A DNA stretch of 64,000 nucleotides from Gramella sp. MAR_2010_147. GTDB lineage: Bacteria; Bacteroidota; Bacteroidia; Flavobacteriales; Flavobacteriaceae. Where the stretch lies: assembly GCF_900105135.1 (NCBI RefSeq), contig NZ_LT629741.1, positions 2,232,001 through 2,296,000 of the forward strand, read 5' to 3'. Below the pieces are notes generated by a model. It was not told where the DNA came from. It saw only the letters and a program-made list of their open reading frames with translations, and searched no databases. The position numbers and the translations under genes were made by a program. Below are positions 9,757 through 16,978 of the stretch, in pieces (positions within the stretch are counted from its first letter, which is position 1; the number at the start of each line of letters is the position of its first letter).

Positions 9757-9784
9757 CAAATGTAACCATTATTATAGAAAACAA
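9757..9784 (-). promoter_or_regulatory. promoter of pdxA (-7 and -33 elements)
   Basis: The minus strand has -7 TACATTTG (9757-9764) and TTG (9782-9784) spaced 17 bases apart, 34 bases before the pdxA ATG. The -33 triplet overlaps the start codon of the divergent riboflavin synthase gene, so the two starts share the same few bases. Confidence 0.5.
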
Positions 9785-10371
9785 TGTTCACAGGGATCGT
9801 AGAAGAAGTAGGAAAAGTTAGCAGCATCAAAAAATCTGGCAGCAACCTTGATATTTTCATCAATGCAAAAATGACCGCTGAACTAAAAATAGATCAAAGC
9901 ATTTCTCATAATGGTATTTGCCTAACGGTTGTTTCAATTAATGATGATGATTATAAAGTAACTGCAGTACAGGAAACGCTTGAAAAGACCAATCTTGGGA
10001 ATCTCAGGGCAAGTGACCCTGTAAATCTTGAAAGAGGAATGAGATTGGGAGACCGGTTAGATGGACATATTGTACAGGGACATGTAGATCAAACCGCAAC
10101 CTGTAAAGAAATTAAAGAGAAAGACGGAAGCTGGGAATTCACGTTTGAATATGATCCTGAAATTGGTAATATCACTATAGAAAAAGGATCTATTACAGTT
10201 AACGGCGTAAGTTTGACGGTGGTGAACTCAAAAAAGAACGAGTTTAGCGTAGCAATTATACCTTATACTTATAACCATACGACTTTCAAAAATCTCGTTG
10301 TGGGAGATAGAGTGAATCTTGAATTTGATGTAATTGGGAAATACGTAAAAAGAATCAGCGAATTTTCTTAA
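9784..10371 (+). CDS. ribE: riboflavin synthase alpha chain
   Basis: Dismutates two 6,7-dimethyl-8-ribityllumazine molecules into riboflavin plus a pyrimidinedione. The 195-aa protein shows the internal duplication of the family: one lumazine-binding barrel opening MFTGIVEEVGKV (residues 1 to about 90), the second opening GHIVQGHVDQTA (about 98-185), each with a Lum-binding GICLTV / GVSLTVV loop. The gene is divergent from pdxA and ends tail-to-tail with the next gene, the two stop codons sharing TTAA. Confidence 0.96.
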   Translation: MFTGIVEEVGKVSSIKKSGSNLDIFINAKMTAELKIDQSISHNGICLTVVSINDDDYKVTAVQETLEKTNLGNLRASDPVNLERGMRLGDRLDGHIVQGHVDQTATCKEIKEKDGSWEFTFEYDPEIGNITIEKGSITVNGVSLTVVNSKKNEFSVAIIPYTYNHTTFKNLVVGDRVNLEFDVIGKYVKRISEFS

Positions 10372-10634
10372 GCCGGTTCAAAATTGCGCAATTTATAACA
10401 ACCGTACATTACTCCAACGGCCATTAAAACATACACGTAATCATCTATAGGCAAACATAAGCCCGGAGGAACGGAGGGTCCTCCACCATTTCCGTTGCCG
10501 TTACCGGGGTCACATGGAGGTCCTTTGTGACGTTTTTCTGTAGGCGCTGGCGGACCTTCTTTTTGAGCATAAGATGCAATAGAAACCCCTATTAAAAGAG
10601 TCAAAACCAGCAATATGCATCTAATTTGCCCCAT
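10368..10634 (-). CDS. small secreted protein with a PID-CTERM-like sorting tail
   Basis: An 88-residue protein with a clear signal peptide (residues 1 to about 24, ending SIASYAQ), a short basic patch, a Pro/Gly/Asn linker with GNGNGNGGG, and a C-terminal segment LPIDDYVYVLMAVGVMYGCYKL. The last part matches the layout of the PID-CTERM putative sorting domain of Bacteroidota: a PID motif, a hydrophobic helix and a short basic end. There is almost no mature domain between signal and tail. The stop overlaps the ribE stop by 4 bases. The tail assignment is pattern recognition; function is unknown. Confidence 0.7.
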   Translation of the reverse strand: MGQIRCILLVLTLLIGVSIASYAQKEGPPAPTEKRHKGPPCDPGNGNGNGGGPSVPPGLCLPIDDYVYVLMAVGVMYGCYKLRNFEPA

Positions 10635-11227
10635 CGATGTTCAGTTAGTATTTTCGGTGAACGCTTTCACATTCAATTTTCTATCAACAATTCTACGACT
10701 AAGGTAAGAATTTTCCGTTATGCGCTTAATTTTCATAATTTCTAAATAAGCAACCAAAATCTTATCTATATAATAATTACGTAAAAAAACTATCTAAAGT
10801 TTTAAAAAAATTGGGGTTATCGAAATAGTTTTTAAATCATTTTCAAATTACAGTTCTAATAAACAGTTACTTATCAAATGTAAATAATAGTAAGTTCAAT
10901 TCAATACTTCAAAATTAAATTTTAAAATATTGAATTAAAATAATTTTTCTTGTCCCTCTTTTGGATTATGCAAAAATACGATTTTTTGATCTTAAAAATT
11001 TCTTATACTAAAAAGCGCAGTGAATTCCTGCTAGTTTTAACTTCTAATCAAAATAGGAATATCATATACAGCTTTTGGAGAAAACCTTACGTTGTTCCAT
11101 TTAACTAAGTAAAATTAAATAAGGAATTCACTTTTCCTGTTATATAAATGGATTAAATATTTTACAAATCCTTTAATACTTAATCTAATAGCATTTTAGT
11201 AATTTTAAACAAATCTAAGATAACGAT
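10635..11227. other. AT-rich intergenic region between two divergent genes
   Basis: 593 bases with no convincing ORF, RNA gene or repeat. It must contain the promoters of the flanking divergent genes; the only good minus-strand match is at 10875-10904. It may be simple spacer or hold an RNA I cannot recognise. Confidence 0.6.
10875..10904 (-). promoter_or_regulatory. possible promoter facing the PID-CTERM-like gene
   Basis: The minus strand reads TACATTTG (10875-10882) with TTG 19 bases upstream (10902-10904). It lies about 240 bases from the ATG, implying a long leader or an unrecognised transcript; chance matches are possible in such AT-rich DNA. Confidence 0.28.
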
Positions 11228-11719
11228 ATGCAAAAACTAATCAATTTGTTTGCGATTCTGTTTTTAATAGCAGGATGCCAAAATCAAAATAATGATCTTA
11301 CTGAAGAGTTCGATAAGCTGGAACAACAACGGGATAGTATTTCCCAGGTACATTCTAAATTTAAGAACACCCACGATGAGATGTTACAAAAGTTTCAGGA
11401 TTTTAATCAGAACCTGGAATCTATGGAGATACAAGATTCTACGGTATTCGATGATATAGCAAAGCACAGCACTCTATTAGAACAGCATGATGCTATCATT
11501 AAAAGTCACGATGAAATTATTGAAAGGCATAAAGAAATGGAAGCAAGCTTTGAGGAAAAATCTGATACAGAAAAAAGAGCACAAATTGATGAAATGATTT
11601 CCACACATAATCAGTTGATGGAAGAGCATCAAGCTATGGAAGAAGAACATCGCATGATGGAAAAAGAACATGAATCTATCATGACGAAACTGGATAGCAC
11701 AAATACTGCTAATCAATAA
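11228..11719 (+). CDS. coiled-coil lipoprotein with a heptad histidine ladder
   Basis: A 163-aa lipoprotein: signal peptide with lipobox LIAGC (Cys17), then an almost entirely helical, charged sequence. All ten histidines fall in three runs of exact 7-residue spacing: 42, 49; then 80, 87, 94, 101; then 127, 134, 141, 148. Many are preceded by E or S and followed by Glu, Asp or Met-rich stretches (HDEII, HQAME, HRMME). In a helix or coiled coil this puts the histidines on one face. No known family recognised. A terminator follows at 11781-11812. The gene lies just outside the integrated element, so it is probably native. Confidence 0.85.
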   Translation: MQKLINLFAILFLIAGCQNQNNDLTEEFDKLEQQRDSISQVHSKFKNTHDEMLQKFQDFNQNLESMEIQDSTVFDDIAKHSTLLEQHDAIIKSHDEIIERHKEMEASFEEKSDTEKRAQIDEMISTHNQLMEEHQAMEEEHRMMEKEHESIMTKLDSTNTANQ

Positions 11720-11780
11720 AGCTTTGATAAGTCAAATAAAAAACGACTATCCCGCAAAGTGTGTAAAGTTTAAATAATAG

Positions 11781-11812
11781 GGGTTGGACTATTTAAAGTC
11801 TGACCCTTTTTT
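11781..11812 (+). terminator. terminator of the histidine-ladder lipoprotein gene
   Basis: A 10-bp stem (11781-11790 with 11797-11806, two G-T pairs), 6-base loop, then six T, 61 bases after the stop codon. Confidence 0.78.
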
Positions 11813-11830
11813 CATTGATCATGAAACTGA

Positions 11831-11968
11831 TTTAAAAATAATGCTCCAGCTCCTGATAAGCTTGATGTAAAGCAATTAAACTCTAGTAACATTAGCAGTC
11901 TTTCTGCGTTTATGTTTGATTATAAAGTATTTGCAACTAAACAATTTATTGAATATCAATTTATCTAG
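11831..11968 (+). pseudogene. remnant of a Rep-like initiator gene from an older insertion
   Basis: An open frame without a start codon encodes a 45-residue fragment containing DVKQLNSSNI, identical to residues 177-186 of the initiator at 14983-15819. At DNA level 23 bases (11864-11886) are identical to 15511-15533. Downstream the frame still resembles the initiator faintly, but the catalytic YVTKY region is lost (Phe/Asp at those places), and it ends at a stop. It lies outside the left boundary of the present element, directly before a mutated copy of the arm motif, so I read it as the right-hand end of an earlier related element at the same tRNA. Confidence 0.65.
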
Positions 11969-11992
11969 AAAGTGACTTCAAATTTAACTACT

Positions 11993-12069
11993 CATCCCCT
12001 GAAATAAAAAAACCCTATAAACTGTAATGTCTATAGGGTCTCTCAAGTTATAAAAGTGGTCCCACTTGG
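11993..12069. repeat. left attachment-site direct repeat (attL)
   Basis: 77 bases that match 17325-17401 without gaps at 71 of 77 positions. The repeat spans an arm-like CATCCCCT, a terminator-shaped hairpin (12013-12038) and the last bases of the tRNA 3' end. The final 19 bases, taaaagtggtcccacttgg (12051-12069), are identical in both copies and are the likely crossover core; homology stops right after them. The hairpin here carries one A-C mismatch, consistent with loss of selection once the tRNA was paired with the other copy. Confidence 0.85.
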
Positions 12070-12190
12070 ACACTCCTAATTTTTACTGAATTTTACTCTA
12101 TCTTACCAATTTATAAGGCTTTAACCCATATATTCACTCACTTTTAAAATAACATAAAATAGCCGACAATAAGATGAAATTAAATTTATT

Positions 12191-12210
12191 CGTCCCCTCT
12201 GTCGTCCCCT
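12191..12210. repeat. left pair of CGTCCCCT arm-type sites
   Basis: Two direct copies of CGTCCCCT (12191-12198 and 12203-12210) on a 12-base period, just before the integrase start. The same pair with the same spacing and orientation lies at 17313-17332, inside the other end. Such arm-type repeats are typical binding sites of the N-terminal domain of tyrosine integrases. Confidence 0.65.
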
Positions 12211-12236
12211 GAGTGTTTTTAGAATATATTTACGGC

Positions 12237-13472
12237 ATGGCAAATGCAAAGTTTATACTTAAAGAACCAAAGTCTAAAGAAGAGACTTTAATCTATATGC
12301 TGTTCAGGTATCAGTACAAAAGATTTAAATATTCTACTGGAGAAAAAATACTTCCTAAATTCTGGAATGAAGATAAACAGAGAGTAAAGGAAACAAAACA
12401 ATTTCCTCAGCATCCTGAATTTAATACCAGACTGGCAAAATTCGACACTGCTATAAATTCTGCATTCCGTAGATTACTAAATGATGGCATTCAACCAAAT
12501 AATAAATTACTAAAAGAGGTTTTTGAAGCTGAATTATCTGGTAATATTCTACAGCCTAGAAAGATCACATTTTTAGATTTCGTTGAAAAGTATATAGAAG
12601 AAAGTAAACTCCACAAAAAAGAGGGAACGGTTAAAGTATACAAGACTACTCAAAAATACCTAAAGTCATATTCAGAGAAATTGAAAAAAGATTTAGACTT
12701 CGATTCAATAAACCTTGAATTTTACAATCAGTACATCGCATATCTTTCTGTAGAAAATAATCTATCTGCTAATACAGTTGGTAAGCATATAAAAACAATA
12801 AAATCATTCCTAAATGAAGCTACAGATCGAGGTCATAATACAAACCTAGATTTTAAAAAGAGAAAATTTAAAACTATAAGAGAAGAATCAGATTCTATTT
12901 ATCTGTCGGTAGATGAATTAAAAAAGTTTGAAAAACTAAATCTCTCTGCTAGTCCCCGTTTAGAGAAAGTAAGGGATTTGTTTTTAGTTGGATGCTTTAC
13001 TGGATTAAGGTTTTCAGACTTCATCCAGATAAAACCTGAGAATATTATCACCGATAAAAACATGATTCAAATAAGAACTCAAAAAACTGGTGAAAGAGTT
13101 TCCATTCCACTTCATAAAACGGTTAGAAATATATTATCCAAATATGATAACAAACTACCAAAAGCATATTCTAATCAAGTGATGAATAGATATTTAAAAG
13201 AGGTCGCTTCTTTATCTGGATTGAAAGAGAAAGTTGAAACAACTATTACAAGAGCTGGAAAAATGGAAAAAGAAACTAATTCAAAATTTGATCTCGTTTC
13301 TACTCATACGGCTAGAAGAAGCTTTGCCACTAACTTGTATCTTGCTGACGTTCCAACTATCTCAATAATGAAAATTACAGGACATAAATCTGAAAGATCA
13401 TTTTTGCAATATATTCGTGTTACTCAAGAGCAAAATGCTGACAAATTATTGAACCATCCGTTTTTTAATTGA
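12237..13472 (+). CDS. tyrosine recombinase / site-specific integrase
   Basis: Catalyses integration and excision of the element. The 411-aa protein has an N-terminal arm-binding-like region (about 1-100), a SAM-like core-binding domain (about 110-215) and the catalytic domain with Arg258 in TGLRFSD, Lys283 in RTQKTGERV, His357/Arg360 in THTARRSFA, His383 in ITGHKS and nucleophile Tyr392 in FLQYIR. All six catalytic residues are present, so it should be active. I chose the ATG at 12237; an in-frame GTG at 12213 would add 8 residues but starts directly on the arm motif. The protein resembles the Bacteroidota phage_int_SAM_5 group. It lies 168 bases from attL, as usual for integrases. Confidence 0.93.
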   Translation: MANAKFILKEPKSKEETLIYMLFRYQYKRFKYSTGEKILPKFWNEDKQRVKETKQFPQHPEFNTRLAKFDTAINSAFRRLLNDGIQPNNKLLKEVFEAELSGNILQPRKITFLDFVEKYIEESKLHKKEGTVKVYKTTQKYLKSYSEKLKKDLDFDSINLEFYNQYIAYLSVENNLSANTVGKHIKTIKSFLNEATDRGHNTNLDFKKRKFKTIREESDSIYLSVDELKKFEKLNLSASPRLEKVRDLFLVGCFTGLRFSDFIQIKPENIITDKNMIQIRTQKTGERVSIPLHKTVRNILSKYDNKLPKAYSNQVMNRYLKEVASLSGLKEKVETTITRAGKMEKETNSKFDLVSTHTARRSFATNLYLADVPTISIMKITGHKSERSFLQYIRVTQEQNADKLLNHPFFN

Positions 13473-13514
13473 AAAGTTTTATTTTTAGGTTTTTTTTTAA
13501 TCTAATTTAAACTA

Positions 13515-13619
13515 ATGTTCAGTAATAAGGATAATAGAAGACTTTTAAAGACAGCTATCGTTCTTTGTATAGCTTCCTTAATTATTTTAGTTATTGCTAT
13601 AATTTCCAATTTTCTCTAA
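13515..13619 (+). CDS. 34-aa single-membrane-span peptide
   Basis: A short ORF starting MFSNKDNRRLLK and continuing as one uninterrupted hydrophobic helix to the C-terminus (about residues 13-34). It starts 43 bases after the integrase stop and ends 3 bases before the next ATG, so it fits an operon. The positive N-terminus and hydrophobic tail predict a tail-in membrane peptide. No family recognised; two further peptides of the same design occur in this element. Confidence 0.5.
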   Translation: MFSNKDNRRLLKTAIVLCIASLIILVIAIISNFL

Positions 13620-13622
13620 TAC

Positions 13623-14303
13623 ATGAAATTCACCACTCATTTGGAGTTAAAAAAATCTTTCAACTCTAAAACTGAACACTCTACAGAAAAACAATTCATA
13701 ATCGAAAATGAATTACGAGAAATAAACAATTTCATTAATAATCTTCCAATAGTAAAAGTTCAAAATAAATATTATACAAAGTATCATCCCGATACAAAAG
13801 GAACTGAAATTTTTGAATTAGATATTCCCCAGGTACAAAGGAGGTTTTTTGCAGAAGCATTTAATTCTATTCTTATTACAGGAGAATTTAATATTGAAAA
13901 AAATTATTACGAACCAATACAAGCTTTTGAAATAAAGCAGGATATTATAAAGCAGGCTTCAGAATTCGTTGAGTATTACAAATGGCTAAATGAATTAAAA
14001 AATACACCGCAGAAAAATCTTAAAAAGTCATCTTTAGATCATAAAGAAAAACTTCTGGCTCTACATTACTTAGGATTAGATTTAAGCAAATTCGATAATA
14101 AAAAAACAGCGAAGATCATTTCTGAAATTATAGGACATAGCGAAGAAAATACTAGAAGATATCTCTCCTATCTTTCAGCAAATAGAAAAAATGATGTTCG
14201 AACTCCTAAAACCTTAAAAAAGACACTCAACCTATTTGAATCACAGGGTTTTGATGAAATTTCTAACACTATAAAATCTGATTTAGAAAAGATATCTAAA
14301 TAA
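13623..14303 (+). CDS. hypothetical element protein, weakly RteC-like
   Basis: A 226-aa soluble protein. The C-terminal half (HKEKLLALHYLGLDL, then KTAKIISEIIGHSEENTRRYLSYL and KKTLNLFESQGF) resembles the pattern of RteC-family regulators of Bacteroidota conjugative transposons, in which a leucine-rich helix is followed by a YR.FL-type motif. This is a faint similarity recalled by eye, not a firm assignment. No enzyme motif is visible. It is placed between the integrase and the HTH gene, a typical slot for an element regulator or accessory protein. Confidence 0.6.
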   Translation: MKFTTHLELKKSFNSKTEHSTEKQFIIENELREINNFINNLPIVKVQNKYYTKYHPDTKGTEIFELDIPQVQRRFFAEAFNSILITGEFNIEKNYYEPIQAFEIKQDIIKQASEFVEYYKWLNELKNTPQKNLKKSSLDHKEKLLALHYLGLDLSKFDNKKTAKIISEIIGHSEENTRRYLSYLSANRKNDVRTPKTLKKTLNLFESQGFDEISNTIKSDLEKISK

Positions 14304-14307
14304 CTTA

Positions 14308-14337
14308 GTGGTAACCACACTAACTACCACACGGTAG
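14308..14337. promoter_or_regulatory. two adjacent small palindromes, candidate operator
   Basis: GTGGT-A-ACCAC (14308-14318) and CTACC-ACAC-GGTAG (14324-14337) lie side by side just before a promoter-like CATATTTG (14347-14354) and the HTH gene start. Their position suggests that the HTH protein or the upstream protein binds here. Confidence 0.4.
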
Positions 14338-14346
14338 GTCTCTCCA

Positions 14347-14354
14347 CATATTTG
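14347..14354 (+). promoter_or_regulatory. possible -7 element for the HTH gene
   Basis: CATATTTG matches TAnnTTTG at 7 of 8 positions, 30 bases before the ATG, directly beside the palindromes at 14308-14337. No -33 triplet at normal spacing. Confidence 0.33.
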
Positions 14355-14384
14355 CGCCATTGTTAAACAAAATAAAGTAAAATA

Positions 14385-14675
14385 ATGGCAAAACTAATGC
14401 TACACACATTTGAACTATCCGACATTCAAAAAGTCGTTGAAGAAGTTCTAGAAAGAAAACTAAAATCCTTTATTCCTAGAGAACAGGATTCTCTTAAACT
14501 ATTATCACGTAAGGATACAGCACAATTGCTTTGTATTTCTATGCCTACTCTCCACGATTGGACAAAAAACGGAACTGTAAAAGCTCACCGTATAGGTAAT
14601 AGAGTTCTCTATAAACTTGATGAAGTTAAGCAAGCACTTAACCAAATCAATACAGGAAGGGGGCTATCATGTTAA
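14385..14675 (+). CDS. helix-turn-helix DNA-binding protein (excisionase/MerR-like HTH_17)
   Basis: A 96-aa protein whose C-terminal half is a winged HTH: SRKDTAQLLCISMPTLHDWTK (residues about 43-63) followed by the wing AHRIGNRVLYKLDEVKQAL. This is the HTH_17 type found in excisionases and element regulators of Bacteroidota. The N-terminal 40 residues form a helical lead. It probably directs excision or controls the downstream initiator. The gene overlaps the next ORF by 7 bases (ATGTTAA), so the two are coupled. Confidence 0.85.
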   Translation: MAKLMLHTFELSDIQKVVEEVLERKLKSFIPREQDSLKLLSRKDTAQLLCISMPTLHDWTKNGTVKAHRIGNRVLYKLDEVKQALNQINTGRGLSC

Positions 14676-14887
14676 AAAAGAAAAATGATTATTCGGTTAT
14701 AGTTCACTTTGAGGATGGCACTACACCTAAGAAATGGACTTATGTACATAAACTCAATGGGTTTAAAATGTTCATGAATAAGGATTATCCTAATTGGCAG
14801 TATATGAACGTCTATAATCGCAGAACTAAAGCTTTTATGCGTCGCTTTTATAGAGATAGCTTCATCCCTCCATTCATTCAAGCGTAG
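14669..14887 (+). CDS. 72-aa hypothetical protein
   Basis: A basic, aromatic-rich small protein (HFEDGTTPKKWTYVHKLNGF, then RRTKAFMRRFYRDSF). No family recognised. It starts inside the end of the HTH gene and is followed by the initiator gene after 95 bases. Its tight coupling with the HTH protein and its size suggest a regulator or replication accessory factor, but nothing in the sequence proves it. Confidence 0.7.
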   Translation: MLKKKNDYSVIVHFEDGTTPKKWTYVHKLNGFKMFMNKDYPNWQYMNVYNRRTKAFMRRFYRDSFIPPFIQA

Positions 14888-14982
14888 CGTCTTTTTTTTT
14901 AACCTTTAATACAACGCCCTTAATATCTACCCTTGGTTAAAAACCTTTATATGGTATTTATTAATGTGCAACGATTCAGATT

Positions 14983-15819
14983 ATGATAGTAAAGAATACT
15001 TACGGAATTAGTGTTGCATTTTCAACAAGACAATTCGGGGTAGTACCTAAAGAGGAATTTTCAGGTTCAGCACTTCAACGCAAAAAACCTGATCCAGATA
15101 AAAGACCTAAGAAGATCAAAAAAGAGGGAGACAAGAAGAAAGAAATTAAACTTCGGTCTCTCTCTAAAAGATCGAAACAAAAGATCAGAAAGAAGATCAC
15201 CTGCTTCGCCAGATGTTATAAAAGATTAAGCTTCGTTACTCTCACTTTTTTAAATAAAGTTACTGACGAGGAAGCAGTAAATATTCTTAGAAAGTTTCTA
15301 GATAATGCTAAAAAGCGAAATGAAGATTTTCAATATGTCTGGGTAGCTGAAAGGCAAACTAAAAATGACGCTTTTAAAGGGAACGTTCATTTTCACATGA
15401 TCACTAATAAATATTGGAAGATTGAAAAGTGGTGGAATTATTGGATAGACCTGCAATTAAAAAACGGAATTAAACCCAGGCAAAAAGACTATAAGCCATC
15501 ATCAGCTTTTGATGTAAAGCAATTAAACTCTAGCAATATTAGATCAATCGCTTCCTATGTAACAAAATATGTTACGAAGAATAATGCAAAGTTCAAATGT
15601 CAGGTTTGGAACTGTTCTAAGCGTATTTCAGAGCTTTATACCGACTTTTATACAACAACGGAGTTCGTGGATAACTTCAAACGTTTAAATGCAGTACTGA
15701 AAGAATTTGAGGTTAAAGATCACATAGAGAGACCTTTTCTAAATATTAAAATGATTGACCTGAACAGACAAACATTACCACTTTACAAACGATTAGACGA
15801 AAAAAATAAAACGATTTAA
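14983..15819 (+). CDS. HUH-endonuclease replication initiator, two-tyrosine (phiX174 gpA-like) type
   Basis: A 278-aa rolling-circle initiator. Motif 1 is SFVTLTF (residues 83-89), motif 2 the metal-binding HFH (136-138, in GNVHFHMI), and motif 3 YVTKYVTK with Tyr192 and Tyr196. Two tyrosines three residues apart next to Lys are the hallmark of superfamily I initiators, where the two tyrosines alternate in nicking and joining. It would nick an origin and drive single-strand replication of the excised circle. The lysine-rich N-terminus (about 33-70) is probably DNA-binding. No helicase domain is present, so a host helicase would be needed. The C-terminus shows no recognisable domain. Confidence 0.82.
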   Translation: MIVKNTYGISVAFSTRQFGVVPKEEFSGSALQRKKPDPDKRPKKIKKEGDKKKEIKLRSLSKRSKQKIRKKITCFARCYKRLSFVTLTFLNKVTDEEAVNILRKFLDNAKKRNEDFQYVWVAERQTKNDAFKGNVHFHMITNKYWKIEKWWNYWIDLQLKNGIKPRQKDYKPSSAFDVKQLNSSNIRSIASYVTKYVTKNNAKFKCQVWNCSKRISELYTDFYTTTEFVDNFKRLNAVLKEFEVKDHIERPFLNIKMIDLNRQTLPLYKRLDEKNKTI

Positions 15820-15822
15820 TTT

Positions 15823-15957
15823 ATGTATACTAAATTACCCGATTGCGATATAAACATAGCAGAATATAATTATAATATTAAGCTCGCAAAGGGTTTATAT
15901 TACACTACCAATAAGAAATTCCTAAAATTGAAAAAAATATTATTCTATAAAATCTAA
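15823..15957 (+). CDS. 44-aa lysine-rich hypothetical peptide
   Basis: A short ORF starting 3 bases after the initiator stop: it begins MYTKLPDCDINIAEYN and ends in a Lys/Leu-rich helix (KKFLKLKKILFYKI). The close spacing to the initiator gene is the main support for it being translated. No family recognised. Confidence 0.38.
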   Translation: MYTKLPDCDINIAEYNYNIKLAKGLYYTTNKKFLKLKKILFYKI

Positions 15958-16022
15958 AGATGAGAACAATATATCATCTATTTATTCTCAATTATTACAA
16001 TTGCAGTAAATAGAAGAAAAAA

Positions 16023-16109
16023 ATGCAATATTTAGTTACACCTGAATTAGACTTTGATACAATTGAGATAATACCCGAAAGATACTTACCTCGAAAGTAT
16101 ATCTCATAA
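16023..16109 (+). CDS. 28-aa possible peptide
   Basis: ORF starting MQYLVTPELDFDTIEII. Support is weak: only its start codon and position after the 44-aa ORF. It may be non-coding. Confidence 0.2.
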   Translation: MQYLVTPELDFDTIEIIPERYLPRKYIS

Positions 16110-16223
16110 TTCAATTTAGCGATACAAACTATTATATTATATCCAGTTGTGCAAAATGCAAAGATTGATCTAGGTGACTGAAAAATTGACAATTGAGTTA
16201 TTTAAAACTCTACAATTAACTGA

Positions 16224-16685
16224 CTAATCTCCTTCGCTTAAGGAAAAACTTCCATCCCCATTAAAATTAGAAAGAGTAATAGTAACTGACCAAAGTCCGG
16301 AAGTTCCATTCTGAGTTACACCAGAAAATGAATCTGGTTCTACATCGCCTTGTAAAGTTTTATTTAGAACAACATTTCCTTCTGCATCCTTAACTTCCAT
16401 TTCAAATACCCCATTACTAGAAGAAGTGATATCAGCATTATAATCCGCTGTATTTAACGAATTTTGCCATAAAAAAGTTTTTTCAGCACTTCCTCCATTA
16501 CCAGTGAAATCACCATCAACATCACCGATAAAATCATCCCCATCATCAAAAAGAACCGTTCCATTAACAGTTAACTCCACAGATTGAGTTGAACTATCAT
16601 CCTCGGAACTACAACTAACATTAAATGCAAGAAAAGTCGCAAATAAAATAATTAAAGCAGGCTTAAAAAATTTGATTTTGAACAT
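16224..16685 (-). CDS. lipoprotein of unknown function (element cargo)
   Basis: A 153-aa lipoprotein: signal peptide with Cys25 after FNVS, then a Ser/Asp spacer (SSEDDSSTQ) and a beta-rich domain with many Asp, Gly and Asn residues (FDDGDDFIGDVDGDFTGNGG). It belongs by style to the many small flavobacterial surface lipoproteins, but I recognise no family. It is the only minus-strand gene over 100 codons in the element and lies after the initiator, so it is probably cargo. The acidic stretch may bind calcium; this is speculation from composition. Confidence 0.78.
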   Translation of the reverse strand: MFKIKFFKPALIILFATFLAFNVSCSSEDDSSTQSVELTVNGTVLFDDGDDFIGDVDGDFTGNGGSAEKTFLWQNSLNTADYNADITSSSNGVFEMEVKDAEGNVVLNKTLQGDVEPDSFSGVTQNGTSGLWSVTITLSNFNGDGSFSLSEGD

Positions 16686-16978
16686 AAGTAAGATTTTAAG
16701 AGTTAAAGCTAAAACGTTATCTATCAGACAATATTACAACTTTTTATCAAATAATAGTAAAGTCTGGATAAATGCACCTTGTACAACAGCGGTTCATCTC
16801 AAATTACGGGAATTGTAGAAAAAGTGTATTTTTAGAAACCAAGAAAAAGATGGTTAATCCGACAAGTCCGCATCCCTACTCCCGCAACTGGTGATAACCG
16901 CAAACCGATTACACAAAATCGTACGATGATTAAAATGAGATTGATAATTATTTTCTATATTTAAGTTAAACCCTACCA
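16686..16978. other. gene-free stretch with a GC-richer patch
   Basis: No convincing ORF. Bases about 16780-16930 are clearly richer in G+C than the rest of the element and contain GCGGTT near 16788 and AACCGC near 16898 as distant inverted copies, plus a close repeat of CCGCAA. This could be a replication origin for the initiator or a scrap of foreign DNA; I cannot tell. Confidence 0.4.

Noticed and set aside
12051..12069. tRNA-like sequence at the left end of the element
   Set aside because: Only the last bases of the tRNA 3' end are present and homology stops after the 19-bp core, so it is an attachment scar and not a gene.
12213..12236. GTG start for the integrase, 8 codons upstream
   Set aside because: It begins right behind the paired arm motifs, and the ATG at 12237 gives the expected N-terminus (MANAKFILKEPK).
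14983..15819. Initiator as a transposase (IS91 or IS200/IS605 type)
   Set aside because: It lacks the zinc-finger domain and length of IS91 transposases, has two catalytic tyrosines unlike IS200/IS605, and sits inside an element with its own tyrosine integrase.
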